Assembly (NCBI RefSeq): GCF_016650695.1
Contig: NZ_JAEKFH010000006.1
Coordinates: 186,001-250,000 of the forward strand
DNA length: 64,000 nt
Origin: Pseudomonas sp. TH41
GTDB taxonomy: Bacteria > Pseudomonadota > Gammaproteobacteria > Pseudomonadales > Pseudomonadaceae
Direction of reading: 5' to 3'
The first letter of the stretch is position 1, and the number at the start of each line of letters is the position of its first letter. Made by a program: the position numbers and the translations under genes. Shown here one piece after another: positions 1-7,913 of this stretch. The notes under the pieces were generated by a model that was given only the letters and a program-made list of their open reading frames with translations, was not told where the DNA came from and did not search any database.

Positions 1-1086
1 GGGGTGGCCCATGATTTCAATAACCTGTTGCAAGTGATCGCCGGCAACCTGCATTTGCTGGCGCGACACGAGCCAGACAATGTCAACGTGCAGCGCCGGG
101 TCAGCGCTTCGATTGCCGCCGTCGAACGCGGTGCGAAACTGTCTTCGCAATTGCTTGCGTTCGCGCGTCGCCAGCCATTGTCGCCGGCCGTGTTCATTCC
201 ACGGCAGATCTTCGAAGGCCTGGCGGAACTGATGCAGCGGGCGCTGGGGGAAACCATTCAGATCAATGTGACCACCCCTGAAGTGCCCTGGCACCTGTAT
301 GTGGATCGCAATCAACTGGAGAACGCCATCCTCAATCTGGCAATCAATGCCCGTGACGCGATGAAAGGTGAGGGGACCATCGGCCTGAGCGCCGAGAACA
401 TCCACCTCGATCACCGTTTTTGTGCGGGCAAGGGCATCACCGCCGGCGACTACGTCTGTGTAATGGTGACGGATACCGGTGTCGGCATGTCGCCGCAGGT
501 GCTTGCACAGGCGTTCGAACCGTTCTTCACCACCAAGGCCGACGGCCACGGCACCGGCCTGGGGCTGAGCATGGTGTTTGGTTTCGTCAAACAGAGCGGC
601 GGGCATATCGAGATGTCCAGCATCGAGGGGCAGGGCACTCGGGTGCAGCTGTATTTTCCCCGCAGCCTGCGTCCGTTGCAGAGTGAAACGGCTAGCCATG
701 ATGCGCAGCACCGAGGTGGGCACGAAACCATTCTGGTGGTCGAGGACAATGAAGCGGTGCGGGTTTCGGCCGTGGAATTATTGCGTGAAGAGGGTTATCA
801 GGTACTGACCGCCACCAACGGCGACGCCGCCATGCAGATGTTGCTGGAAGGCGTGGCGGTGGACCTGATTTTCACCGACGTGGTCATGCCCGGGCTGATC
901 AAGAGTTCCGACCTGGCCGCCTGGGCCAAGATGCAGACGCCACCGCTGGCGGTGCTGTTCACCTCCGGCCACACTCGTGACATTATTTCGCGCAATCACC
1001 AACTCAGCCCCGATACGTATTTGCTGAGCAAACCCTATGGGCCAGAAGCACTCACCCGAATGGTACGCACAGTCCTCAATGGCTGA
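1..1086 (+). CDS. hybrid sensor histidine kinase, C-terminal part (5' end outside window)
   Basis: This is the kinase core and receiver domain of a hybrid two-component sensor; the gene starts upstream of the window. The H-box reads VAHDFNNLLQ with the phospho-accepting His at residue 4 of the visible part. The HATPase_c domain follows with N-box NLAINARDAM (about residue 113), G1 DTGVGM, F-box FEPFFTTK and G2 GTGLGLSM. A receiver domain starts near residue 243 (ILVVEDNE), with the phospho-acceptor Asp in FTDVVMPG and the conserved Lys in LSKPY. The HDFNN form of the H-box is typical of kinases with attached receivers in pseudomonads. The input domain and ligand cannot be seen. The stop is followed directly by a heptamer repeat. 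Confidence 0.93.
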   Translation, partial: GVAHDFNNLLQVIAGNLHLLARHEPDNVNVQRRVSASIAAVERGAKLSSQLLAFARRQPLSPAVFIPRQIFEGLAELMQRALGETIQINVTTPEVPWHLYVDRNQLENAILNLAINARDAMKGEGTIGLSAENIHLDHRFCAGKGITAGDYVCVMVTDTGVGMSPQVLAQAFEPFFTTKADGHGTGLGLSMVFGFVKQSGGHIEMSSIEGQGTRVQLYFPRSLRPLQSETASHDAQHRGGHETILVVEDNEAVRVSAVELLREEGYQVLTATNGDAAMQMLLEGVAVDLIFTDVVMPGLIKSSDLAAWAKMQTPPLAVLFTSGHTRDIISRNHQLSPDTYLLSKPYGPEALTRMVRTVLNG

Positions 1087-1182
1087 ACCCTGAACCCTGA
1101 ACCCTGAACCCCGAACCCTGAATGCCGAACCCCGAACCCCGAACCCCGAACCCCGAACCCCGAACCCCGAACCCCGAACCCC
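1083..1182. repeat. tandem 7-bp repeat, unit CCGAACC/CTGAACC
   Basis: About 14 head-to-tail copies of a 7-bp unit begin inside the stop codon region of the kinase gene. The first copies are CTGAACC and the later ones mostly CCGAACC, with one degenerate copy (CTGAATG). The array ends at a REP-type repeat. It has no coding role on the plus strand. Its homogeneity on the distal side suggests recent expansion by slippage. Confidence 0.9.
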
Positions 1183-1287
1183 TGTAGGAGCTGCCGAAGG
1201 CTGCGATCTTTTGATCTTGATTTTGATTGTTCGGGATACCGCTGAAAATCAAGATCAAAAGATCGCAGCCTTCGGCAGCTCCTACAG
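1182..1287. repeat. paired REP-type inverted repeat
   Basis: Two inverted copies of the core TGTAGGAGCTGCCGAAGGCT, each running on into GCGATCTTTTGATC, are separated by about 35 bp. The same pair recurs through this window in intergenic gaps. It lies in the leader of the UvrA-like gene and would fold into a long hairpin in RNA. Confidence 0.9.
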
Positions 1288-1321
1288 TTGGATCTCGTTC
1301 AATCATCGTTTAAGGCCGCCC

Positions 1322-3958
1322 ATGACGTCCAAGCACACCTCCAACCCTCCCTCCGGCATGGTCAGGGTGCGCGGCGCCCGGGAACACAATCTCAAAAATG
1401 TCGATGTCGACATCCCTCGGGACGCCTTGGTGGTGTTCACCGGTGTCTCCGGTTCCGGGAAATCGTCGCTGGCGTTCTCGACCCTCTACGCTGAAGCACA
1501 GCGCCGCTATTTCGAATCCGTGGCGCCGTATGCACGCCGGTTGATCGATCAGGTCGGGGTGCCGGACGTGGACTCAATCGAAGGCTTGCCCCCCGCCGTC
1601 GCCTTGCAGCAACAGCGCGGCACGCCGAGCACACGGTCTTCGGTGGGCAGCGTAACCACGTTGTCGAGCCTGATCCGCATGCTCTACTCCCGGGCCGGCA
1701 GTTACCCGCCGGGGCAACCGATGCTGTATGCCGAAGACTTTTCGCCGAACACGCCCCAGGGCGCGTGTTCCGAGTGCCATGGCCTGGGCCGGGTGTATGA
1801 AGTCACCGAAGCGCTGATGGTGCCTGATCCGAGCCTGACCATTCGCCAGCGTGCCGTCGCTTCCTGGCCCACGGCCTGGCAGGGACAGAACCTGCGCGAC
1901 ATTCTGGTCACCCTGGGTTACGACGTCGACAAACCCTGGCGCGATCTGCCGAAAAAGCTGCGCGACTGGATTCTCTTCACCGAAGAAACACCGACGGTCC
2001 CGGTGTACGCCGGGCTCACACCGGCTGAAACCAAAGTCGCCCTCCAGCGCAACATGGAACCGAGTTACCAGGGCACGTTCACCGGAGCCCGGCGCTACAT
2101 CCTGCATACCTTCAGCCATTCCCAAAGCGCGCTGATGAAGAAGCGCGTCTCGCAATTCATGCTCGGCAGTCCTTGCCCTTTATGTGACGGAAAACGCCTC
2201 AAGCGCGAAGCGTTGTCGGTGACCTTCGCCGGATACGACATTGGCGAGCTGTCGCGGATGCCGTTGCTGCAAGTGGCGCACGTGCTGAAACCGGTGGCGG
2301 CTCACAGCTACCTCGATCAGGCGGATGAGGCGGGCGAGGTGCTGACCCACACACAAACCCGTGAGGCTCGTGAGCAACGCGTGGCCCACGGCGCCAGTGG
2401 GCACGCCAATGCCCCCGATGTGCGCCACACGCCCAACCTGTCGATGGAGAAGCGCCTGGCCGCGCAACGCATTGCCCAGGACTTGCTGGAACGGGTCAGC
2501 ACACTCACCGATCTGGGGCTCGGTTACCTGGCGCTGGAGCGCAGCACGCCGACGTTATCGTCCGGCGAGTTGCAACGACTGCGCCTGGCGACGCAGTTGG
2601 GCTCACAGCTGTTCGGTGTGATCTACGTGCTGGACGAACCGTCGGCCGGCCTGCACCCGGCGGATGGCGAGGCGCTGTTCGAAGCGCTGCAACGCTTGAA
2701 AGCCGCTGGCAACACGTTGTTTGTGGTCGAGCACGACCTGGAAACGATGCGCCGTGCGGACTGGCTGATCGACGTCGGCCCGGCGGCGGGTGAACATGGG
2801 GGGCAGATTCTCTACAGCGGGCCGCCGCCAGGACTGGCGGTTGTGACGAACTCGCAGACCCGCGCCTACCTGTTCGCCGAGCACGTAACCGAGCCCCGAA
2901 TCAGCCGTAAGGCGACCGATTGGTTACGACTGGAGGGCATCACGCGCAATAACCTGAACAACCTCAGCGCGGAATTTCCATTGGGCTGTTTCACGTCGGT
3001 GACGGGTGTCTCCGGTTCCGGAAAATCGAGCCTGGTCAGCCAGGCGCTACTGGAATTGGTCGGTGCACATCTCGGGCGTGCGGCCAGTGATAGCGACGCC
3101 GAAGCACTGAGCCTTGAGGACGATGCTCTGCAAGTCAGTGGCGGTCAGGTCACGGCGGGGCTGGACTCGATCAAGCGCCTGGTGCAAGTCGATCAGAAGC
3201 CCATCGGTCGCACGCCACGCTCGAACCTCGCGACCTACACCGGCCTGTTCGACAACGTGCGCAAGCTGTACGCGGCGACTCCCCAGGCACAGTCCGAGGG
3301 TTACGACGCGGGCCAGTTCTCCTTCAACGTCGCCAAGGGCCGTTGCCCGACCTGCGAAGGTGAAGGCTTTGTCAGCGTCGAATTGCTGTTCATGCCCAGC
3401 GTTTACGCGCCATGCCCGACGTGCCACGGCGCTCGCTACAACCCCGAGACACTGGCGATTATCTGGCAGGGTTTGAACATCGCCCAGGTGTTGCAGCTGA
3501 CGGTGGATGAAGCGGTCGAGGTGTTCGCCGAGCAACCGGGCATTCGCCGCTCGCTAGAAGTGCTGCGGGACATCGGGCTGGGTTACCTGCGCCTGGGGCA
3601 GCCCGCGACCGAGTTGTCGGGCGGTGAAGCCCAGCGCATCAAACTGGCTACCGAGCTGCAACGCAATCAGCGTGGGGCGACGCTTTACGTACTCGACGAG
3701 CCCACCACCGGTTTGCATCCGCGAGATGTCGATCGTTTGCTCGAACAGTTGAATACGCTGGTGACAGCGGGGCACTCGGTGATCGTTGTCGAGCACGAAA
3801 TGCGCGTCGTGGCGCAGAGTGACTGGGTGATCGATATCGGACCGGGGGCCGGGGATCAGGGTGGGAAGATTGTGGTGGCGGGAACGCCGGAAAAAGTCGC
3901 CAAAAGCAAAAAGAGCCGGACGGCGCCGTTTTTGGCCAAAGTGCTTGGCATTGCTTGA
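1322..3958 (+). CDS. UvrA-like ABC ATPase (UvrA paralogue, excinuclease subunit A family)
   Basis: The product of 878 residues has the tandem ABC ATPase architecture of UvrA. There are two Walker A motifs (GVSGSGKSSLAF near residue 43 and GVSGSGKSSLVS near 563), two signature motifs (LSSGELQRLRLA, LSGGEAQRIKLA), Walker B regions ending VLDEPSAGLHP and VLDEPTTGLHP, and CxxC zinc modules (CSECHGLG, CPLCDG, CPTCEGEG, CPTCHGAR). It is shorter than canonical UvrA (about 940 residues) and fits the UvrA2-like paralogues linked to DNA-damage or drug tolerance; the main uvrA normally sits beside ssb elsewhere. The ATG at 1322 was chosen because an upstream in-frame extension to 1211 would translate the REP repeat. 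The role is inferred from the family only. Confidence 0.9.
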   Translation: MTSKHTSNPPSGMVRVRGAREHNLKNVDVDIPRDALVVFTGVSGSGKSSLAFSTLYAEAQRRYFESVAPYARRLIDQVGVPDVDSIEGLPPAVALQQQRGTPSTRSSVGSVTTLSSLIRMLYSRAGSYPPGQPMLYAEDFSPNTPQGACSECHGLGRVYEVTEALMVPDPSLTIRQRAVASWPTAWQGQNLRDILVTLGYDVDKPWRDLPKKLRDWILFTEETPTVPVYAGLTPAETKVALQRNMEPSYQGTFTGARRYILHTFSHSQSALMKKRVSQFMLGSPCPLCDGKRLKREALSVTFAGYDIGELSRMPLLQVAHVLKPVAAHSYLDQADEAGEVLTHTQTREAREQRVAHGASGHANAPDVRHTPNLSMEKRLAAQRIAQDLLERVSTLTDLGLGYLALERSTPTLSSGELQRLRLATQLGSQLFGVIYVLDEPSAGLHPADGEALFEALQRLKAAGNTLFVVEHDLETMRRADWLIDVGPAAGEHGGQILYSGPPPGLAVVTNSQTRAYLFAEHVTEPRISRKATDWLRLEGITRNNLNNLSAEFPLGCFTSVTGVSGSGKSSLVSQALLELVGAHLGRAASDSDAEALSLEDDALQVSGGQVTAGLDSIKRLVQVDQKPIGRTPRSNLATYTGLFDNVRKLYAATPQAQSEGYDAGQFSFNVAKGRCPTCEGEGFVSVELLFMPSVYAPCPTCHGARYNPETLAIIWQGLNIAQVLQLTVDEAVEVFAEQPGIRRSLEVLRDIGLGYLRLGQPATELSGGEAQRIKLATELQRNQRGATLYVLDEPTTGLHPRDVDRLLEQLNTLVTAGHSVIVVEHEMRVVAQSDWVIDIGPGAGDQGGKIVVAGTPEKVAKSKKSRTAPFLAKVLGIA

Positions 3959-3975
3959 TTGGAGGGTGTTTTCGC

Positions 3976-4067
3976 TGGCCCCATCGCGAGCAGGCTCGCT
4001 CCCACATGGGATTGCGATCAAATGTGGGAGCGAGCCGGCTCCGGGCGGCGTTCCGACGAAGGGGCCA
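3976..4067. repeat. REP/REPIN-type inverted repeat
   Basis: Inverted arms with the core GCGAGCAGGCTCGCTCCCAC and its complement GTGGGAGCGAGC lie between the convergent ends of the UvrA-like and DUF4142 genes. This is the second repeat family of the window (GAGCGAGC/GCTCGC core). The outer edges also pair (TGGCCCC / GGGGCCA). Confidence 0.85.
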
Positions 4068-4090
4068 GTCAGGCCCCCTCAAAACCTGGG

Positions 4091-4612
4091 CTACTTGCTT
4101 GGGTGTGCAGCCTGCAGTTTTTTCGCCATATCCAGATGCTTCTCCAGCGCCGGTAACATTTGTTGGGCGAAACCTTTCAGCGCCGTGGCCCCTGCGACTC
4201 TGTCGTCGGTCACCGTATTGGCTTCTTTCTTGAACAGCTCGATGGCTTCTTCGTGAGCCTTGACCTGGTTGGTGGCGTAGGCCGCATCGAACGATTCACC
4301 GCGCATGTCGAGTATTTTTTCCTTGGCCTGTTTCACCAGCGTGGTGTCGTCCGGCACTTTAATATCATTCTTTTTCGCCAGCGCCGCGAGTTCATCGTTG
4401 GCCTTGGAATGGTCGGTGATCATCATGTTGGCGAACGCCTTGACGTCGGCCGATGCGCTTTTTTCCAAGGCGAGTTTGCTGGTTTCGATCTCCGCGATGC
4501 CGCCGGCGGCAGCGTTATCGACGAAGTTATTCGAAGTGGCAGCACAGGCCAGGCCCATGTTTGTGCTCAAAGCGACAGCCAGCGTGAGGTGGCGCAGGGT
4601 AGATCCGTCCAT
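4091..4612 (-). CDS. DUF4142 domain-containing exported protein
   Basis: This 173-residue protein has a hydrophobic N-terminal segment (residues 7-24, ending ACAAT) that looks like a signal peptide, so it should be periplasmic. The rest is an all-helical DUF4142 domain with the typical stretch FANMMITDHSKANDELAALA and a C-terminal helix rich in His and Lys. DUF4142 belongs to the ferritin-like/DUF305-like superfamily of exported helical proteins often induced by stress; no activity is established. A GGAG ribosome site lies 8 bases before the ATG. It is a single gene convergent with the UvrA-like gene. Confidence 0.85.
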   Translation of the reverse strand: MDGSTLRHLTLAVALSTNMGLACAATSNNFVDNAAAGGIAEIETSKLALEKSASADVKAFANMMITDHSKANDELAALAKKNDIKVPDDTTLVKQAKEKILDMRGESFDAAYATNQVKAHEEAIELFKKEANTVTDDRVAGATALKGFAQQMLPALEKHLDMAKKLQAAHPSK

Positions 4613-4827
4613 AGGTTATTCTCCACACAGTTTTTATGTTGATCGAACGATCGTTATTCAATGGAGGTGGACGCTGCGACAAAGGTTTTATCGCAAATGC
4701 GACACGACGACGAACGGACGCCGCTGGTCCGATAGGCGGTCGACAGAACCGCCTAACCGAGGCCATTCTGATAGTTGGTGAACGCAATCGATCGCGTTTG
4801 CTACCGATCAACAAACGGAGGTGTTCC

Positions 4828-5070
4828 ATGCCGGTGCCACACGACCTTTATCAGGACTTGAAACTTTCAAAGGAAGACATCCAGCAAAAACGCACCAAGG
4901 ATCCGTTATTGGATTCACTGATCAACAAGTATTCGCAAGCGGACGCTGAGGTGGTAAAGGCTGAAACCGCCAAATCGGATGCACCCAGTGACGACGCGCT
5001 GAAAAAACTCAAGGAGAAGCGCTTGCAGGTCAAGGACAAGATCGTCAAACAACTCCAGGCGCCGTCCTGA
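4828..5070 (+). CDS. YdcH-like DUF465 small coiled-coil protein
   Basis: An 80-residue, charged protein of the YdcH/DUF465 family: an N-terminal DLYQDLKLSKEDI segment, then two helices with a Lys/Glu-rich second helix (LKKLKEKRLQVKDKIV) typical of this helical-hairpin family. The ATG at 4828 follows a strong ACGGAGGT ribosome site; the reading frame stays open upstream but with no family similarity. DUF465 proteins are widespread and of unknown function. It heads a pair of small genes with the one starting at 5168. Confidence 0.85.
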   Translation: MPVPHDLYQDLKLSKEDIQQKRTKDPLLDSLINKYSQADAEVVKAETAKSDAPSDDALKKLKEKRLQVKDKIVKQLQAPS

Positions 5071-5167
5071 ACCACCGACGACCGGTGACTGAATAATTGG
5101 AACGGCAATAGATACCGGCACCTCGAATGATCAGAGCCCGAATTTACGGCTCCATGCGAGGTGCCTC

Positions 5168-5383
5168 ATGAGCGGTCCGAAATTTCCCAGCGAAGAACAG
5201 GGCGGGTATGACCCGATCCCGACTCATCCCGAGCCTCTAAGCCCAGGACGCACTGCCGTTCACCCCAAAGATGAACCGGGAATCGATGAATTGCCGGCCG
5301 ACGAAGGTGCCGACCCGCTAGATGAGGACGACACCACCGCCATGGACCCCGAGCGGGTACTCGAAGAAGCTGATAAACCATGA
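5168..5383 (+). CDS. small acidic protein of unknown function
   Basis: A 71-residue, strongly acidic, Pro-rich protein (for example DELPADEGADPLDEDD) without signal peptide or membrane segment; probably disordered. I do not recognise a named domain, although similar short acidic proteins occur in other Pseudomonas. The ATG at 5168 lies 7 bases after a GCGAGG ribosome-site-like sequence. The stop codon TGA is shared with the first bases of the following repeat, so the C-terminus may have been set by the repeat insertion. Confidence 0.65.
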   Translation: MSGPKFPSEEQGGYDPIPTHPEPLSPGRTAVHPKDEPGIDELPADEGADPLDEDDTTAMDPERVLEEADKP

Positions 5384-5466
5384 TCAAAAGATCGCAGCCT
5401 TCGGCAGCTCCTACAGGTGTACGCCGAATCACTGTAGGAGCTGCCGAAGGCTGCGATCTTTTGATC
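5382..5466. repeat. paired REP-type inverted repeat
   Basis: GATCAAAAGATCGCAGCC plus TTCGGCAGCTCCTACAG is followed after about 15 bp by its inverted copy. The pair fills the whole gap between two convergent genes: the left arm overlaps one stop codon and the right arm ends 2 bases before the other stop. It is a likely bidirectional hairpin. Confidence 0.9.
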
Positions 5467-5467
5467 T

Positions 5468-6556
5468 TTATTGCAGCGCCTTGCTCAGCGGCAATCGCGC
5501 CATGTGCCTGGCCTTCAATGACCCGAAATACAACCAATCTCCATATTCGCGCACGGTGGTGATCGGCGAGTAGTTGTCGCTGCTCCCGTCTTGCAAGTTG
5601 GCGATCACTTTACCGTCCAGGTCCAACCCCAACGCAAACGCACGCTTCTCCACGGGTTTGGGCAGGAAGGCCATCGCCCGCACGATCATCTTGCGCACGA
5701 ACGGGTGTGGCGCCATGGAATCGAGTAGTGCATTGCGCGGTGCATACAGCGCCACCCAGAAGCGATCCCGGCCATTGAACGCGAGGTTGTCCGGCAGCCC
5801 CGGCAAGTTATCGATGAACAGGTCATGGGTTCTGATCTTCGGCCCGCTTAACCAGTAGCGACTGATGCGATAGGCGCCGGTTTCGTTCACCAGCACGTAG
5901 GCCTCGTCCGGCCCCAAGGTCACGCCGTTGGCAAACTCCAGTTTGTCCAGCAGGACCTCGGTCTTGCCGGTCTGGAAGTCATACCGCAACAAGCGACCGT
6001 CGCCGCCGTGCTCGATGATGGCCTCGCCGTCCTGGCCATAGCCAAAGCGACTGGAAGCATCACTGAAATAGGCGTAATGCCCGGACTTGTCGATGGCCAC
6101 ATCGTCTGTGAAACCGAAGGGCACACCGTTGGCGGCGGTGGTCAATGCGATCAAGCGGCCCTGGGCATCCAGCGATAGCAAACCCTTGACCCCATCGGCG
6201 ATCACCAGCAATCCATTGGGGTGGCGGGCTAGCCCCAACGGCCGGCCGCCGGTATCGGCCAGGACCTTGGTGACGGTGCCGTCGAGGCTGGTACGAATCA
6301 ATCGACCGTCATGCAGACCGGTGATGAGGAAATTGTCTTCCAGCAGCAACGCTTCCGGCCCGTCGATGTTGGGCGCGCCGACACGTTTCATGCCTTTGAG
6401 GCGCTGGTTGTCGGCGTAGATTCCACTGGTCAGGGAAGGCGCCGGTGGCGGCGTCCAGGCCACCGGTTGCACCTTGGTCGGCATCAGCAGCAGGAACGCG
6501 CCGATGGCAACGATCACCAGCAACACGACGTGGCGAAACTTCACGGTACGATTCAC
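5468..6556 (-). CDS. SMP-30/gluconolactonase/strictosidine-synthase-like beta-propeller protein
   Basis: This 362-residue protein has one N-terminal membrane anchor or uncleaved signal (VVLLVIVAIGAFLLLMP, residues 10-26). The rest is a six-bladed beta-propeller of the SMP-30/gluconolactonase and strictosidine synthase superfamily, with GLARHPNGLLVIADG, FTDDVAIDKSGHYAYFSDA and FANGVTLGPDEAYVLVNE as blade motifs. Members hydrolyse lactones or esters, but the substrate cannot be read here. The start overlaps the stop of the sterol-desaturase-like gene by 4 bases (ATGA), so the two are translationally coupled and probably act on the same lipid or lipid-like compound at the membrane. Confidence 0.85.
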   Translation of the reverse strand: MNRTVKFRHVVLLVIVAIGAFLLLMPTKVQPVAWTPPPAPSLTSGIYADNQRLKGMKRVGAPNIDGPEALLLEDNFLITGLHDGRLIRTSLDGTVTKVLADTGGRPLGLARHPNGLLVIADGVKGLLSLDAQGRLIALTTAANGVPFGFTDDVAIDKSGHYAYFSDASSRFGYGQDGEAIIEHGGDGRLLRYDFQTGKTEVLLDKLEFANGVTLGPDEAYVLVNETGAYRISRYWLSGPKIRTHDLFIDNLPGLPDNLAFNGRDRFWVALYAPRNALLDSMAPHPFVRKMIVRAMAFLPKPVEKRAFALGLDLDGKVIANLQDGSSDNYSPITTVREYGDWLYFGSLKARHMARLPLSKALQ

Positions 6557-7707
6557 GCAGGGACTCCTGTCGAAGCGAGGTGTTTTTGCGCCATTTCGCT
6601 CAAGGCCAGCATCGACGCTGTCGACTCACGATCGATACGCCGCTTGAGCAGCAGTCGGTTGGCAATGCTCATCAGCAGGCCGCTGAACTGATACTCCAGC
6701 GTGCGGACAAACCGTGTGCCGGTGCCCTCACACTCGCACTCGTAAGTCAGCATCAATGACAGGCCATGGTCACCTTGAGCGCGCGCACTCCAGCGGCGTC
6801 CCGGCAGATACTCGTCAACCACCCAACTCAAATGTCCCTCACGCCCGCCGGCCCGAATGTCTTCTTCGAACCGTGCCCCGGCATGCAGCGGGCCTCGCGG
6901 TCCCTCGACCTTGAGGGACGACGGATGCCATTGCGGCCAGAGGGTCGCGGTGCTGGCGTAGGCGAGCACGTCAATCGGATTTCCGGCAATGTCGATCTGA
7001 TGCTGCAGGCGGGTCATGGCGGTTCTCGTCGGGTACGGGTAAATCTGCTCCGGTTCCCAGTAGAGGGTGCCGAACAAGTAGTCCATCAGCGGAAAGACGA
7101 TGTTGAAATTGCGTGTCTGCATCAGCTCGCGGCGGTGATGCAGTTCATGCAGGCGGCGCATCTGGCAGATCCACGGCAGACGGGTGAGAGGATTCTCGGG
7201 TGGCAAGTGCTCGCAGGCATGGAACACTTCGTAGGCCAGGTAACCGAGAATCAGACAGCCGCCGAACAACCCGGCGACGTTGGCATCGAACTGCTCGAGC
7301 AGCCACCACAAGGGCAGGGTGATCACAGCGGTGTGCAGCACGATCAGCCAGGCCGGAAACAGAATGACCCGCCAGTCACGGGCGCTGTCATAGGTCATGT
7401 GACCCGGGGCGAAAAAGCTGTGATGGTCGCCCGCATGTCGGGCATAGAACATCCGCGCGAAGCTTTTTTTATGATGCCCCAGGTGCCGATGCACGCTGTA
7501 CACGGCGAAGTTGAAAAACAGCAGGCTCAGCGGCAGTGCCGCCCACTCCAGCGGCCTGACCTTGTGCACCGTGCTCCAGAATCCGGCGATGGCCAACAAC
7601 CCGAACACCAGCACAAATGTGCCGTGCAGCCATGGGTTGTATAACGGATGAATGTCGGCGCGGTAACGGGTGCGGAATCCTTCGGTGGTCTGCCTCACTG
7701 CAATCAC
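6553..7707 (-). CDS. sterol desaturase/fatty acid hydroxylase family protein with C-terminal SRPBCC domain
   Basis: The N-terminal 220 residues are a membrane di-iron hydroxylase: about four hydrophobic helices and the His clusters HRHLGHH (near residue 73), HAGDHH (near 90), HACEH and HELHHRRE. Residues from about 240 onward form an SRPBCC/START-like lipid-pocket domain (PIDVLAYASTATLWPQWHPSS). The fusion suggests that the bound lipid is hydroxylated or handed over within one protein. The start is GTG at 7707; no better ATG is present upstream. It is the first gene of a two-gene operon with the SMP-30-like protein. Confidence 0.87.
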   Translation of the reverse strand: MIAVRQTTEGFRTRYRADIHPLYNPWLHGTFVLVFGLLAIAGFWSTVHKVRPLEWAALPLSLLFFNFAVYSVHRHLGHHKKSFARMFYARHAGDHHSFFAPGHMTYDSARDWRVILFPAWLIVLHTAVITLPLWWLLEQFDANVAGLFGGCLILGYLAYEVFHACEHLPPENPLTRLPWICQMRRLHELHHRRELMQTRNFNIVFPLMDYLFGTLYWEPEQIYPYPTRTAMTRLQHQIDIAGNPIDVLAYASTATLWPQWHPSSLKVEGPRGPLHAGARFEEDIRAGGREGHLSWVVDEYLPGRRWSARAQGDHGLSLMLTYECECEGTGTRFVRTLEYQFSGLLMSIANRLLLKRRIDRESTASMLALSEMAQKHLASTGVPA

Positions 7708-7913
7708 CCTGTCTGTATTGTTATCTCCAGCAGATTAGTCGATCCCGGCGTTTTGTCTGGCTGAACCGTTACGATACAAACGCCGTGATCCGGTGTAAGC
7801 CGAACTCAGGTCAGAGCATTTCAGCGTCTTCGGCGGCCGCGACAGGCAGAGTTCAGCTCCGCCGCTACCTGACGCACTACACTGCAACCGTCTCTCACCC
7901 AACGGATTCACTC

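Noticed and set aside
4646..4655. AACGATCGTT palindrome before the DUF465 gene as an operator
   Set aside because: A 10-bp palindrome with a GATC centre is common in this genome and no partner or second site is seen.
4620..4827. upstream extension of the DUF465 gene from 4636
   Set aside because: The strong ACGGAGGT ribosome site and the family start both point to 4828; the extension translates promoter sequence.
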